A stretch of 64,000 nucleotides of DNA from Mucilaginibacter oryzae (lineage in GTDB: Bacteria; Bacteroidota; Bacteroidia; Sphingobacteriales; Sphingobacteriaceae): assembly GCF_003148845.1 (NCBI RefSeq), contig NZ_QGHA01000005.1, positions 428,795-492,794 on the forward strand. The letters are read 5' to 3'. A program made the position numbers and the translations under genes. The notes beneath the pieces were generated by a model, which had not been told where the DNA came from, did not search any database, and worked only from the letters and a program-made list of their open reading frames with translations. Shown one piece after another: positions 18,353 through 25,760 of the stretch (its first letter is position 1; every line of letters begins with the position of its first letter).

Positions 18353-18372
18353 ATTTAAGATTTTTTAATTCG

Positions 18373-18396
18373 AGGCGCGTTTTCGCGCCTTTTTCA
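18373..18396 (+). terminator. Rho-independent terminator after nuoC
   Basis: A perfect 7-bp GC-rich stem (AGGCGCG with CGCGCCT), a TTTT loop and a T tail, 20 bases after the nuoC stop. It implies that nuoC and nuoD are not one transcript. Confidence 0.85.
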
Positions 18397-18412
18397 TTTC
18401 ATTTTTTTTTCA

Positions 18413-18748
18413 GTCTCCTCAGGGTCTCTCATAGAGGACCCTGAGGCTTTCCAATTTACCGGGCGGTTTCAAGGCGTTCCTGTCTCCTCTGGGTCTCTCA
18501 TAGAGGACCCTGAGGAGACAATTCGCCGGGCGGTTTCAGAGCGTTGGTTGCATACGGATCCATCAAGTGCCTCTGCGAGAGACCCTGATGGAACAAAAAT
18601 TTTATGCCATATTCCAGTCTCCTCAGGGGCTCTCATAGAGTACCCTGAGGCTTTCCAATTCGCCGGGCGGTTTCAGAGCGTTGGTTGCATACGGATCCAT
18701 CAAGTGCCTCTGCGAGAGACCCTGCTGGAACAAAAATTTTATGCCATA
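18413..18748. repeat. Array of about 137-bp direct repeats carrying two hairpins each
   Basis: Two nearly identical units (18482-18616 and 18617-18748) are preceded by a shortened copy (18413-18481). Each unit begins with a hairpin of the form CCTCAGGGTC...GACCCTGAGG around TCTCATAGA; the unit starts are 18413, 18482 and 18617. A GC-rich stretch with GCCGGGCGGTTTCAGAGCG follows. A second, weaker hairpin, TCCATCA...TGATGGA, has a loop containing GAGAGACCCT, a word complementary to the first hairpin. The copies differ at a few bases only. No protein-coding signal is seen. The array fills the gap between nuoC and the JmjC-like gene. Confidence 0.85.
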
Positions 18749-18808
18749 GAATCAGGTTAGTTTAATAAAATCTTTTTAGTAAGATTGTATCACCCTAACT
18801 TATAAACT

Positions 18809-19657
18809 ATGGATATCATCAGGAGAGATAACATCACCTACGAAGAATTTATTGAAGAGCATTATAAACCCGGCATTCCGCTGGTATTTACCAAGGCTGC
18901 TAAAGTTTGGAAGGCAAACGGGCTCTTCTCTCCTGACTGGTTCCGTGAAAATTATCCCGATCGTAAAACGGATGTGCGCGGTACAACCTACACCATGAAA
19001 CAGGTAATGGATATGGTGGAGGCCAGCACAGAAGATAAGCCCGCGCCCTACCCCATGATCTTCGATATTCCATCCACCCTACCGGAGTTGATGCCCCTTC
19101 TGGATCCCCTGGACCTGAACTACGCGTCGCCAAACTGGCTGCGTAACAAAATGTTCAATATCGGCAAATGGGGCGGGGCTATTGAGTTGTTTGTTGGCGG
19201 CCCGGGCGGCAGGTTCCCGTATATGCATATTGATTATTACCACCTGAATGCCTGGATCACCCAGCTTTATGGCGAAAAGCGTTTTACGGTATTTCCACGC
19301 GGACAGGAAGACATGTTATATCCCCGCCCTGATGACCCGTGGCGCTCTGAACTTAATATATTTGAACCCGATTACGAAAAATACCCTAAATATAAAGATG
19401 CCACGCCTATCCATTTTGTGGTTGGCCCCGGCGAAACGTTGTTTATCCCTTTTGGCACCTGGCATTCGGCCTATTCTTTAACGCCAACAATCTCGGTTGC
19501 TTTTGATAGCCTGAACAATAAAAACCATAAGGAATTTATGAAGGATGTATGGACCTTTAAAAGCCGCGACAGCAAAGCCAAAGCCATTGCTATGTATAGT
19601 TACGCCTGGGTAGCTACACAGATCAGCAAAATAACAGATCGTTCGACCGTTAAATAA
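18809..19657 (+). CDS. JmjC/cupin-8 type Fe(II)/2-oxoglutarate dioxygenase-like protein
   Basis: 282 residues, cytosolic. After an N-terminal helical part (YEEFIEEHYKPGIPLVF, W-rich) comes a double-stranded beta-helix fold with the iron-binding triad. HID lies in PYMHIDYYHLN (His near 140, Asp near 142) and the distal His in FGTWHSAYSL near 219. GPGETLFIPFG precedes it, as in JmjC hydroxylases. Bacterial members hydroxylate ribosomal proteins, tRNA or small molecules; the substrate here is unknown. It lies upstream of nuoD, on the same strand. Confidence 0.85.
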   Translation: MDIIRRDNITYEEFIEEHYKPGIPLVFTKAAKVWKANGLFSPDWFRENYPDRKTDVRGTTYTMKQVMDMVEASTEDKPAPYPMIFDIPSTLPELMPLLDPLDLNYASPNWLRNKMFNIGKWGGAIELFVGGPGGRFPYMHIDYYHLNAWITQLYGEKRFTVFPRGQEDMLYPRPDDPWRSELNIFEPDYEKYPKYKDATPIHFVVGPGETLFIPFGTWHSAYSLTPTISVAFDSLNNKNHKEFMKDVWTFKSRDSKAKAIAMYSYAWVATQISKITDRSTVK

Positions 19658-19771
19658 TTACCCGCTCCTGATCAATTTAAAGCTTAAAAAGCCGGATAAT
19701 TGAAAAAAAAAACTGATTTTTGATATCCGGCACATCGTACAAAGTGCTATATGCCGGGTATTCATTTAACC

Positions 19772-19784
19772 GGAGATTAAATTG
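19772..19784 (+). promoter_or_regulatory. Shine-Dalgarno and TTG start of nuoD
   Basis: GGAG at 19772-19775 lies six bases upstream of the TTG at 19782. The nearest in-frame stop is at 19767, so no ATG is available until 19860, which would cut off conserved N-terminal residues. Confidence 0.6.
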
Positions 19785-20984
19785 GTTATCACAAATTCCA
19801 AATACGAAGAAGCCCTCATCAGGTACAATAAAAAAATAGCCGAGGCCAGTGTTGAGGATATGGTACTTAACATGGGGCCTCAGCACCCCTCAACCCATGG
19901 TGTATTGCGCCTTGAGCTGATTACCGATGGCGAAATAGTAAAAGAAGTTATCCCTCACATTGGTTACCTGCACCGTTGTTTTGAAAAACACGCCGAATCA
20001 TTAACCTACCAGCAAACAATTCCGTTTACCGACAGGCTCGACTACCTGGCCTCAATGAACAACAGCCATGCCTTTGTGATGGGGGTTGAGCGGATGATGG
20101 GAATTGATAAAGAGATCCCCAAACGGGTTGAATACATCCGCGTATTGGTTTGTGAACTCAACCGCATCGCGTCGCACCTGATAGCTATCGGTACTTATGG
20201 CATTGATATTGGCGCCTTTACCCCATTCCTTTGGTGTTTTCGCGACAGGGAGCATATTATGGGCATGCTGGAGTGGGCATCAGGTTCGCGCATGCTGTAT
20301 AACTATATTTGGGTTGGCGGCTTGTTTTACGATTTGCCGGTTGGTTTTGAAGAGCGTTGCCGCGAATTTGTAGACTACTTTAAGCCTAAAATGGTTGAGC
20401 TTAACCAACTGCTTACAGACAATCAGGTATTTATATCACGTACAGCCAATGTTGGCGTATTGCCGCTGGATGTAGCCATCAACTATGGCTGCTCAGGCCC
20501 GATGTTGAGGGCTTCGGGTTTGAAATGGGATTTGCGCCGGATCGATAATTACTCGGCCTATCCCGAAATTGATTTTGAAATTCCCGTTGGTAAAGGTTTA
20601 ATGGGTAAAGTTGGCGATTGCTGGGACCGATATAAGGTGCGTATTGATGAAATTGAGCAGTCGTTACGCATAGTTGAGCAATGCCTGGACCGCCTGCAAA
20701 AAGAACTGAAACGTACACCCGATTTTGACCCGCGCGCCAAAATGCCCCGCAAAACCATCCCGAAAGCACAGGACTATTACGTTCGTTGCGAAGGCGCCAA
20801 AGGCGAACTGGGCTTCTATTTTATAACCGACGGAAAATCAGAAATTCCAACCCGGGTAAAATCCCGCGGACCAAGTTTCAATAACCTTTCAGTGCTTCCG
20901 GAGTTGGCCAAAGGTATTTTAATTGCCGATTTAATAGCGATTGTGGGCTCAATTGATTTTGTTTTGGGGGAGGTGGACAGGTAG
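19782..20984 (+). CDS. nuoD: NADH-quinone oxidoreductase subunit D
   Basis: 400 residues. The 49-kDa subunit forms the quinone-binding site of complex I with NuoB. Diagnostic segments: [41 protein letters not shown], and the C-terminal [32 protein letters not shown] end. The best start is a TTG at 19782 with a good ribosome-binding site. It keeps [21 protein letters not shown], which aligns with NuoD N-termini of related bacteria. The gene is separated from nuoA, nuoB and nuoC, and an inverted repeat follows its stop. Confidence 0.95.
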   Translation: MVITNSKYEEALIRYNKKIAEASVEDMVLNMGPQHPSTHGVLRLELITDGEIVKEVIPHIGYLHRCFEKHAESLTYQQTIPFTDRLDYLASMNNSHAFVMGVERMMGIDKEIPKRVEYIRVLVCELNRIASHLIAIGTYGIDIGAFTPFLWCFRDREHIMGMLEWASGSRMLYNYIWVGGLFYDLPVGFEERCREFVDYFKPKMVELNQLLTDNQVFISRTANVGVLPLDVAINYGCSGPMLRASGLKWDLRRIDNYSAYPEIDFEIPVGKGLMGKVGDCWDRYKVRIDEIEQSLRIVEQCLDRLQKELKRTPDFDPRAKMPRKTIPKAQDYYVRCEGAKGELGFYFITDGKSEIPTRVKSRGPSFNNLSVLPELAKGILIADLIAIVGSIDFVLGEVDR

Positions 20985-21078
20985 TGAATCAGAATTTATT
21001 AATTTTTAAAGTATAGAGACTTAGACTGATTGGCTTAACCCATCCTGAAAATTCTCAAATCCTGTAAATTCTGATTCA
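20985..21078. repeat. Inverted repeat with TGAATCAGAATTTA arms after nuoD
   Basis: Arms 20985-20998 and 21065-21078 are perfect 14-base complements. The left arm starts at the base after the nuoD stop. The right arm and its neighbourhood match the repeat at 36680-36811 over nearly 30 bases, so both belong to one dispersed family. Confidence 0.8.
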
Positions 21079-21153
21079 GACAAAAAAAGGGAAACACCTC
21101 TCAGCGTCTCCCCTCTCACTTAATTATTAATTTTTATTGGTATGGGCTAATTA

Positions 21154-22251
21154 TTACTGGTTATAAACTTTAACCATAAACACGTAGTTTTTAAGCTTTT
21201 TAAGCTGTTGTTTGCGATTTAAACCGGCAAGCGTGTTTTTATTGTTCAGGTTCAATGTTCTCGATAATGAATCTGTAGGAATATTCTGAATAGTTTTTAA
21301 AAGGTATATCGACTTTTTAGCGAAAGCCGCACCTGCCATTTGTGTTTGACGGGCGGTTAGTATACCTATAACATTCCCTTTTTCATCAAGCAACGGGCCT
21401 CCGCTGTTACCCGGGTTTACCGGGATGGATACCATGTATTCGGTGGTATCGCCAGCGTAATTGGCTGCCGATGTTAAAGCACCGTAACCATAAACCACAT
21501 TATCGCCAGGATAACCTGAGGTGTAAACATTTTCACCCAAATCGCTCTCGGCCTTTTTTACATTATATGGTACAGGACCAAGGTTTTTAAACGTCGAATC
21601 ATTGATCTGTAATATGGCCAAATCATACTGGGGCTCGGTGTAAATCACCTTCGCATGAAAAGATTCTCCGGCAGCATTTTGTACATACACCGAATCAGCG
21701 TTTTTTATCACATGGTAATCGGTAACAAGATAGCCGTTTGATGTTAAGGCAAAACCTGTACCCCTGAAATTGGCAGGAGCAGACGCGAGTGCTTTAGGTT
21801 TCACGGGGGTGCGGGCGCCTGCACCAATAATTTTAACCTTATGGTCAATAGTATTGATTTTCTGGCTCAACTCCTCGTATCTCGATTTATCGCTACTTAG
21901 TTTACCGGTAACAATTAAAATACTTAAAACCGCAAATATCAGCACCGAGGCAGCTACCGAAATTTTTGAATGATGGTTACGCCACATACGTACAATCCAC
22001 ACCGGGTGGATGGTCAATTCTTCTTTCAGGGCATGCACATCAATCTCATCATGAATAGCGTTGAGGCGTTTTTCAAGTTCCAGGCGTTCGCCGTATTGCT
22101 TCATTAAAGCTATAAACTGCACATGTTCGGCAAACTTGCTTTCAATAGCAGCATCATTTTTCCTGAGCAATTCAAACTCGGTACGTTCTGCGGCGGTCAT
22201 GCTGCCGTCAAGGTAACGCTCAATAAACTGGGTAATCTGGTTATCACTCAT
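21154..22251 (-). CDS. Membrane-anchored trypsin-like protease with anti-sigma-like N-terminus
   Basis: 365 residues from the ATG at 22251, 11 bases after the sigma factor gene. Residues 1-90 (ITQFIERYLDGSMTAAERTEFELLR) look like the cytoplasmic helical part of Bacteroidota anti-sigma factors. One transmembrane helix follows at about 94-113. A periplasmic S1C/HtrA-type protease domain has GTGFALTSNGYLVTDYHVI (His near 180), YDLAIL (Asp near 207) and NPGNSGGPLL (Ser near 282). No PDZ domain follows. Inference: a sigma regulator fused to a periplasmic protease sensor or effector. It could also be an ordinary DegS-like protease whose N-terminus only resembles an anti-sigma. Confidence 0.85.
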   Translation of the reverse strand: MSDNQITQFIERYLDGSMTAAERTEFELLRKNDAAIESKFAEHVQFIALMKQYGERLELEKRLNAIHDEIDVHALKEELTIHPVWIVRMWRNHHSKISVAASVLIFAVLSILIVTGKLSSDKSRYEELSQKINTIDHKVKIIGAGARTPVKPKALASAPANFRGTGFALTSNGYLVTDYHVIKNADSVYVQNAAGESFHAKVIYTEPQYDLAILQINDSTFKNLGPVPYNVKKAESDLGENVYTSGYPGDNVVYGYGALTSAANYAGDTTEYMVSIPVNPGNSGGPLLDEKGNVIGILTARQTQMAGAAFAKKSIYLLKTIQNIPTDSLSRTLNLNNKNTLAGLNRKQQLKKLKNYVFMVKVYNQ

Positions 22252-22262
22252 CTCTCGGTCCT

Positions 22263-22832
22263 TTACTTTTGCTGAAAAAACAATTTCTTCAGCCTTTGCA
22301 GGCATTTATATTTCTGGGTTTTGGCATTATCAGCATTGGTATAGCCAAACCGTTCACAAATCTCCTGCATCGATCTGTTTTTGATATAAAAATCTTCCAT
22401 AATGGTTTTACAGGGTTCGCCTAATAACCGGAGCGCGCTCTCCATCTTACCAAACTGTATATCCCTGTCACTATGGTCGTCTACTTCTTCTTCAACGGGC
22501 AAATGCTCTTCAAAATCCCTGATATCGCCTCCGTACCTGTTCATCTGGCTTAAGCGCTTGAGCCAAAGCCTGCGGCAAACAGAGTATATATAGGTTTTAA
22601 GCTTACTGTTAAGCTCAAAATCGCCCGATTTAATTTTATTGTAAAGAACTATGATCGCTTCCTGGTAAATATCCTTGGCATCGTCTTCGTCGCCGTTATT
22701 ATTGATGATCAACTGTAAGATCATCGGGAAGTACGCTGTATACAATCTTCTCAATACCACTTCCGAGTTATTCAGTATCCCAAGTACGATCTCGCTGTCT
22801 GTTGGTGCCGAAGCTTTTAAGTCTTTATTCAC
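22263..22832 (-). CDS. ECF-type RNA polymerase sigma factor
   Basis: 189 residues with a GTG start at 22832, since no suitable ATG exists near the N-terminus. Region 2 (about 25-95, DEDDAKDIYQEAIIVLYNKI...LKTYIYSVCRRLW) binds core polymerase and the -10 region. Region 4 (about 130-185, EPCKTIMEDFYIKNRSMQEICERFGYTNADNAKTQKYKC) is the -35-binding helix-turn-helix. It is followed by the membrane protease gene in a two-gene operon, the standard sigma/anti-sigma order. The stimulus is unknown, and a target promoter is not identifiable here. Confidence 0.92.
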   Translation of the reverse strand: MNKDLKASAPTDSEIVLGILNNSEVVLRRLYTAYFPMILQLIINNNGDEDDAKDIYQEAIIVLYNKIKSGDFELNSKLKTYIYSVCRRLWLKRLSQMNRYGGDIRDFEEHLPVEEEVDDHSDRDIQFGKMESALRLLGEPCKTIMEDFYIKNRSMQEICERFGYTNADNAKTQKYKCLQRLKKLFFQQK

Positions 22833-23098
22833 TCTTAATACTATTTAGGCGAAATTGTAACCCATCAATCTCAAAAAAATTAAAATAAATGTCATCTGAT
22901 AACACACAGATGACATTTTCGGTTTAGGTTTAAAGCCACATCCCGTTGCGACAAATTTACACTTAATACCGCCCGTTTTAATAAGGTAACCCTTAGTTAG
23001 CCCGAATTAATTTATATTTTTTTTGCAGGTTACCTCTTTCATAAAGCCGGTATTAAGCTATAAAAACTCCCAAAAATTAACTTTTTAAATTTAAGAGC

Positions 23099-23302
23099 AT
23101 GAAAAATTCACTCAAATCAGGTTTACTTGCATTGGCTATTGCCGGTTTATTTTCATTTACCGCCTGCGACCCGAATGGCACGGGTAAAAATTCATCTAAA
23201 AACCCGGTAGACACTGGAAAAAACATTGTTGATACCGCGAAAAGCGGGGATACAACTAAAACAGGAGTCGATACAGTGCGGAAAGATTCTGTAAAAAAAT
23301 AA
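23099..23302 (+). CDS. Small lipoprotein, Thr/Lys/Asp-rich
   Basis: 67 residues. A signal peptide ends at a lipobox-like FTAC, and the mature part consists almost only of Asp, Thr, Lys, Val, Gly and Ser (DTGKN, DTAKS, DTTKT). It resembles the lipoprotein 190 bases downstream: both start MKN, use LALAIA in the signal, and have D-(S/T)-(A/T)-K repeats. I infer a tandem duplication. The function is unknown; the mature part is probably disordered and outer membrane anchored. Confidence 0.75.
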   Translation: MKNSLKSGLLALAIAGLFSFTACDPNGTGKNSSKNPVDTGKNIVDTAKSGDTTKTGVDTVRKDSVKK

Positions 23303-23378
23303 CCGTTGTTGCGGTCACCCGTAGTGATTTAATAAAATTTTTATTTCTTTTGCATCGTTTTTTTGCCTGATTATCAAC

Positions 23379-23438
23379 AAAAAAGGCTACCCATAATTTT
23401 TTTTGAAAATTTATTTAAAATTATGGGTTACCTTTTTT
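23379..23438 (+). terminator. Long hairpin terminator between the two lipoprotein genes
   Basis: Arms 23379-23400 and 23417-23438 pair in 20 of 22 positions and end in a T6 run. An A6 run begins the left arm, so it could act on both strands. Confidence 0.8.
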
Positions 23439-23492
23439 CATTTACGGTATTAAGGTGTAAACTATTAAATCACTTATTAAAAAATTTAAAAA

Positions 23493-23711
23493 ATGAAAAA
23501 CTTCAAATTAGGCTTTTTAGCTTTAGCTATCGCTGCTTCTTTCGCTGCTTGTAAAGGTTCATCTTCAGCTTCTTCTGCTGATTCAACTAAAGCTGATTCT
23601 GCTAAAATGACTGCTGATTCTGCTAAAATGACTGCTGATTCTGCTAAAACTACTGCTGATTCTGCTAAAACTGTTGCTGATTCAACTAAAAAAGATTCAA
23701 CTAAAAAATAA
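23493..23711 (+). CDS. Small lipoprotein with ADSAKMT heptad-like repeats
   Basis: 72 residues: lipoprotein signal with FAAC, a Ser-rich linker, then about six repeats of (T/M)xADS(A/T)K and a DSTKK tail. The gene uses almost only T-ending codons for Ala, Ser and Asp (GCT, TCT, GAT), unlike its neighbours. That fits very high expression, since such usage is typical of abundant envelope lipoproteins. Its role could be like Braun-type lipoproteins (a Lys-rich C-terminus), but this is a guess. Confidence 0.8.
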   Translation: MKNFKLGFLALAIAASFAACKGSSSASSADSTKADSAKMTADSAKMTADSAKTTADSAKTVADSTKKDSTKK

Positions 23712-23738
23712 CTTCTCCTTAACCGGGAAATTTTTTAG

Positions 23739-23774
23739 AAAAAATGCTTCTGATTTATCGGGAGCATTTTTTTT
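23739..23774 (+). terminator. Rho-independent terminator after the repeat lipoprotein gene
   Basis: A stem AAAAAATGCT with AGCATTTTTT and a T8 run, 28 bases after the stop. Confidence 0.8.
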
Positions 23775-23832
23775 GCCCTTTACCCGGCAAACAATTTTAT
23801 GCTTTATCGCTTAATGTGGTAAGCGATAAATT

Positions 23833-24267
23833 ATGAAATATTCTGAATGGAATTCACTGAGCGACGAGGAACGTAAAAACACCAACTGGCACAAACACCC
23901 TCATATCCGCACAGCAACAATTTTTACCATAGCCTTTAGCTTAGCCGTTATCATCATCATTCTGGGCATCAGCAAAAACAGCACTGTACATATTAACCGT
24001 AAGCCTACCAAAACCGAAGCTTATAATATGGCCAGGAATTTTGTAAAGGACAGGCTTAAACAACCTGAAAAAGCAGTATTTGCCAACACACCTGAAACTT
24101 CACTTATTGATACGGCAACCGGCGTTTACAACATCACCTCGTGGGTTAAAATTGAAAACGGCAGCGGCAAAATGGAAAAATCTGTATGGGAAGTTAAAAT
24201 GCAGTATACAGAAGGTGACTGGGCCGAAAAGAACAGCTGGAAATTAATATCCGTTAACGTTAATTAA
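23833..24267 (+). CDS. Single-pass membrane protein, unknown function
   Basis: 144 residues. The N-terminal 28 residues are polar (WNSLSDEERKNTNWHKHPHIR). One transmembrane helix follows (TATIFTIAFSLAVIIIILGIS, about 29-49). The soluble C-terminal domain of about 95 residues carries a pattern (TEAYNMARNFVKDRLKQPEKAVF) seen in Bacteroidota periplasmic DUFs that lie downstream of a membrane anchor. I cannot name the family. The gene stands alone. Confidence 0.65.
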   Translation: MKYSEWNSLSDEERKNTNWHKHPHIRTATIFTIAFSLAVIIIILGISKNSTVHINRKPTKTEAYNMARNFVKDRLKQPEKAVFANTPETSLIDTATGVYNITSWVKIENGSGKMEKSVWEVKMQYTEGDWAEKNSWKLISVNVN

Positions 24268-24272
24268 CAGTT

Positions 24273-24310
24273 ATAAAAAAAGAGGAGGCCCTATTGAGCC
24301 CCCTCCCGTT
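24273..24310 (-). terminator. Probable terminator of the PA2169-family gene
   Basis: A GC-rich stem of about eight base pairs with one G-U pair. The A7 tract on the plus strand (24274-24281) gives the T-run on the minus strand. Confidence 0.6.
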
Positions 24311-24329
24311 TCCCTAAAAACTTTCAATT

Positions 24330-24785
24330 TTATTGAACGCTATCACGCAGCGCCTTGATCTGATCATGCGACTCCAGTAATTCGCTTTCCTGCTGACTAA
24401 CAGTTTCGCGCAGGTATGCTGGCAGGTTTTCGTCTTCAAGCGCGGTACGATATGCTTTCAGGATGGCATCTTCGCCAAATTCGCATTCCTCCAAAATATC
24501 ATGCGTATCATGCCCGGTAAAGGCGGCCTTAACATCGAGCCATACCCTATGGATTTTACCGCTGGTGGTTGTGCCGGTTTCAATATCCTTTCCAAGTGCG
24601 CTTACTTCGGTAGCCAGGACAAGTTTATATCCCTGGCTTTGACCGATAAGCCTTGTAAAAAGTGATTTCAGATCAGCATGCTCATCTTTCAAATCTTTCG
24701 AGGCGCGTTGATAGCCTTCAATCCTGTCGTTGTTGATCTGTACCAGATCATTTAAAATTTCTACAGTTGCTTGTGTATTTTCCAT
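24330..24785 (-). CDS. PA2169-family four-helix-bundle protein (ferritin-like fold)
   Basis: 151 residues, helical. The start (TVEILNDLVQINNDRIEGYQRA), LKSLFTRLIGQSQGYK and the CEFGEDAILKAYRTALE segment match the PA2169/DUF2383 family. Members are cytosolic, often stress-induced, and lack a proven activity. Next to it on the same strand is a small lipoprotein typical of stress loci in Bacteroidota. Confidence 0.88.
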   Translation of the reverse strand: MENTQATVEILNDLVQINNDRIEGYQRASKDLKDEHADLKSLFTRLIGQSQGYKLVLATEVSALGKDIETGTTTSGKIHRVWLDVKAAFTGHDTHDILEECEFGEDAILKAYRTALEDENLPAYLRETVSQQESELLESHDQIKALRDSVQ

Positions 24786-24865
24786 GATTAGATGTTTTTA
24801 TATACCAACCCTGTGAGTGAAGATTTGTTTAATTAATTATATAAAAACTATCCAATTTAGAAAAA

Positions 24866-25033
24866 TTAACTCCTGCCACGAAAAAGGGATATGAGCCAGA
24901 TAATGACGGCGATAATGATCACAACAGCGATAACACCGGTAATAGCCCCGGCCTTGAAAATCCCGGTGATGACCGAGCAACTGCTCAACGTAAATAACAT
25001 TAAGGCTACTAATAAAAAATGTAAGTTTTTCAT
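24866..25033 (-). CDS. Small (55-residue) lipoprotein/membrane peptide
   Basis: A short ORF. The peptide begins MKNLHFLLVALMLFTLSSC, a lipoprotein-type signal with LSSC. A GIFKAG segment, a hydrophobic helix (VIAVVIIIAVIIWLISLF) and RGRS follow. Very similar tiny proteins (signal, Cys, helix, FRGR-like end) are frequent in Bacteroidota near stress genes. It probably combines a lipid anchor and a membrane helix. It lies upstream of the PA2169-family gene with an 80-base gap. Confidence 0.75.
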   Translation of the reverse strand: MKNLHFLLVALMLFTLSSCSVITGIFKAGAITGVIAVVIIIAVIIWLISLFRGRS

Positions 25034-25439
25034 GGTTGATTGTTTATGAGTTGATAAAGTTTAATGCGGGTTGAAGCCGGTCATTAAGTTGACAGTATTT
25101 ATCAATAATCAGGCCTTTAGCCTAAACTATCATTATCAAACCGTTTTTTGTACTTACTTAAAAAAATGAAATTACGGATGTATAGAAACGTATACAATAA
25201 GTATCAATAAAAAACAGGCTTCGTATTCAAATAGCATCACTTTGCAATCGGGATACCTTACCATTAAGCCTCTTAAATTAAATAACCTAAAAATAAAAAA
25301 ACAAACCACAGGTTAACCATTTACTATTAATACCATTATAAACACTAACATAAAGTTAATTTTTTTTTGGTATTACACATGATTACCCCTTAATGGGCAC
25401 GTGTTTTGTTTTCGATTTTATAACATTTATTTATTTAAC
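25034..25439. other. 406-base AT-rich intergenic region
   Basis: Very AT-rich, with no convincing ORF, repeat or hairpin. It must hold the promoters of the divergent small lipoprotein and zinc-ribbon genes, but no clear -7 element stands out. Confidence 0.4.
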
Positions 25440-25670
25440 ATGGTATTACAGATACAACCTAATTTTCCTTGCGAAAATTGTATTAAATGCGGAAAACGCC
25501 CGCAAGTAGAGCAGCGTAAACAAATATGGACTATTACTTGTCCTGATAAAAGTTGTAAAAACCTGGTAAAAGGTAAAATTGCCGATTTTGTGACGTGGAA
25601 CAGGCTTAATAAAAAAGCCGCCGACCTTGTTGCCGCGCAAAGCCTTGAAACGCTTAAGCGCACAGCCTAA
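25440..25670 (+). CDS. Small Cys-rich (zinc-ribbon-like) protein
   Basis: 76 residues starting at MVLQIQPNFPCENCIKCG. Cysteines are arranged as CxxCxxC near the N-terminus and CPDKSCKN about 25 residues later, suggesting a small metal-binding fold. The middle (QIWTITCPDK) looks like a beta-hairpin ribbon. There is no signal peptide and the role is unknown. The gene lies 90 bases upstream of the double ABC ATPase. Confidence 0.65.
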   Translation: MVLQIQPNFPCENCIKCGKRPQVEQRKQIWTITCPDKSCKNLVKGKIADFVTWNRLNKKAADLVAAQSLETLKRTA

Positions 25671-25760
25671 CCTATTAAAGAGTTTACCGGCGAAACATCA
25701 AAAAATTTGGCCGGTTTTGAAGCAGATTATTACATTTACGCCCTGCACCGCTGTTATAAT

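Noticed and set aside
18413..18748. CRISPR array
   Set aside because: Units of 137 bp are identical throughout, with no short repeats and unique spacers, and no cas genes are near.
18548..18760. A 70-codon plus-strand ORF inside the repeat array
   Set aside because: It reads through the repeats and duplicates itself with them; it has no start context or protein-like composition.
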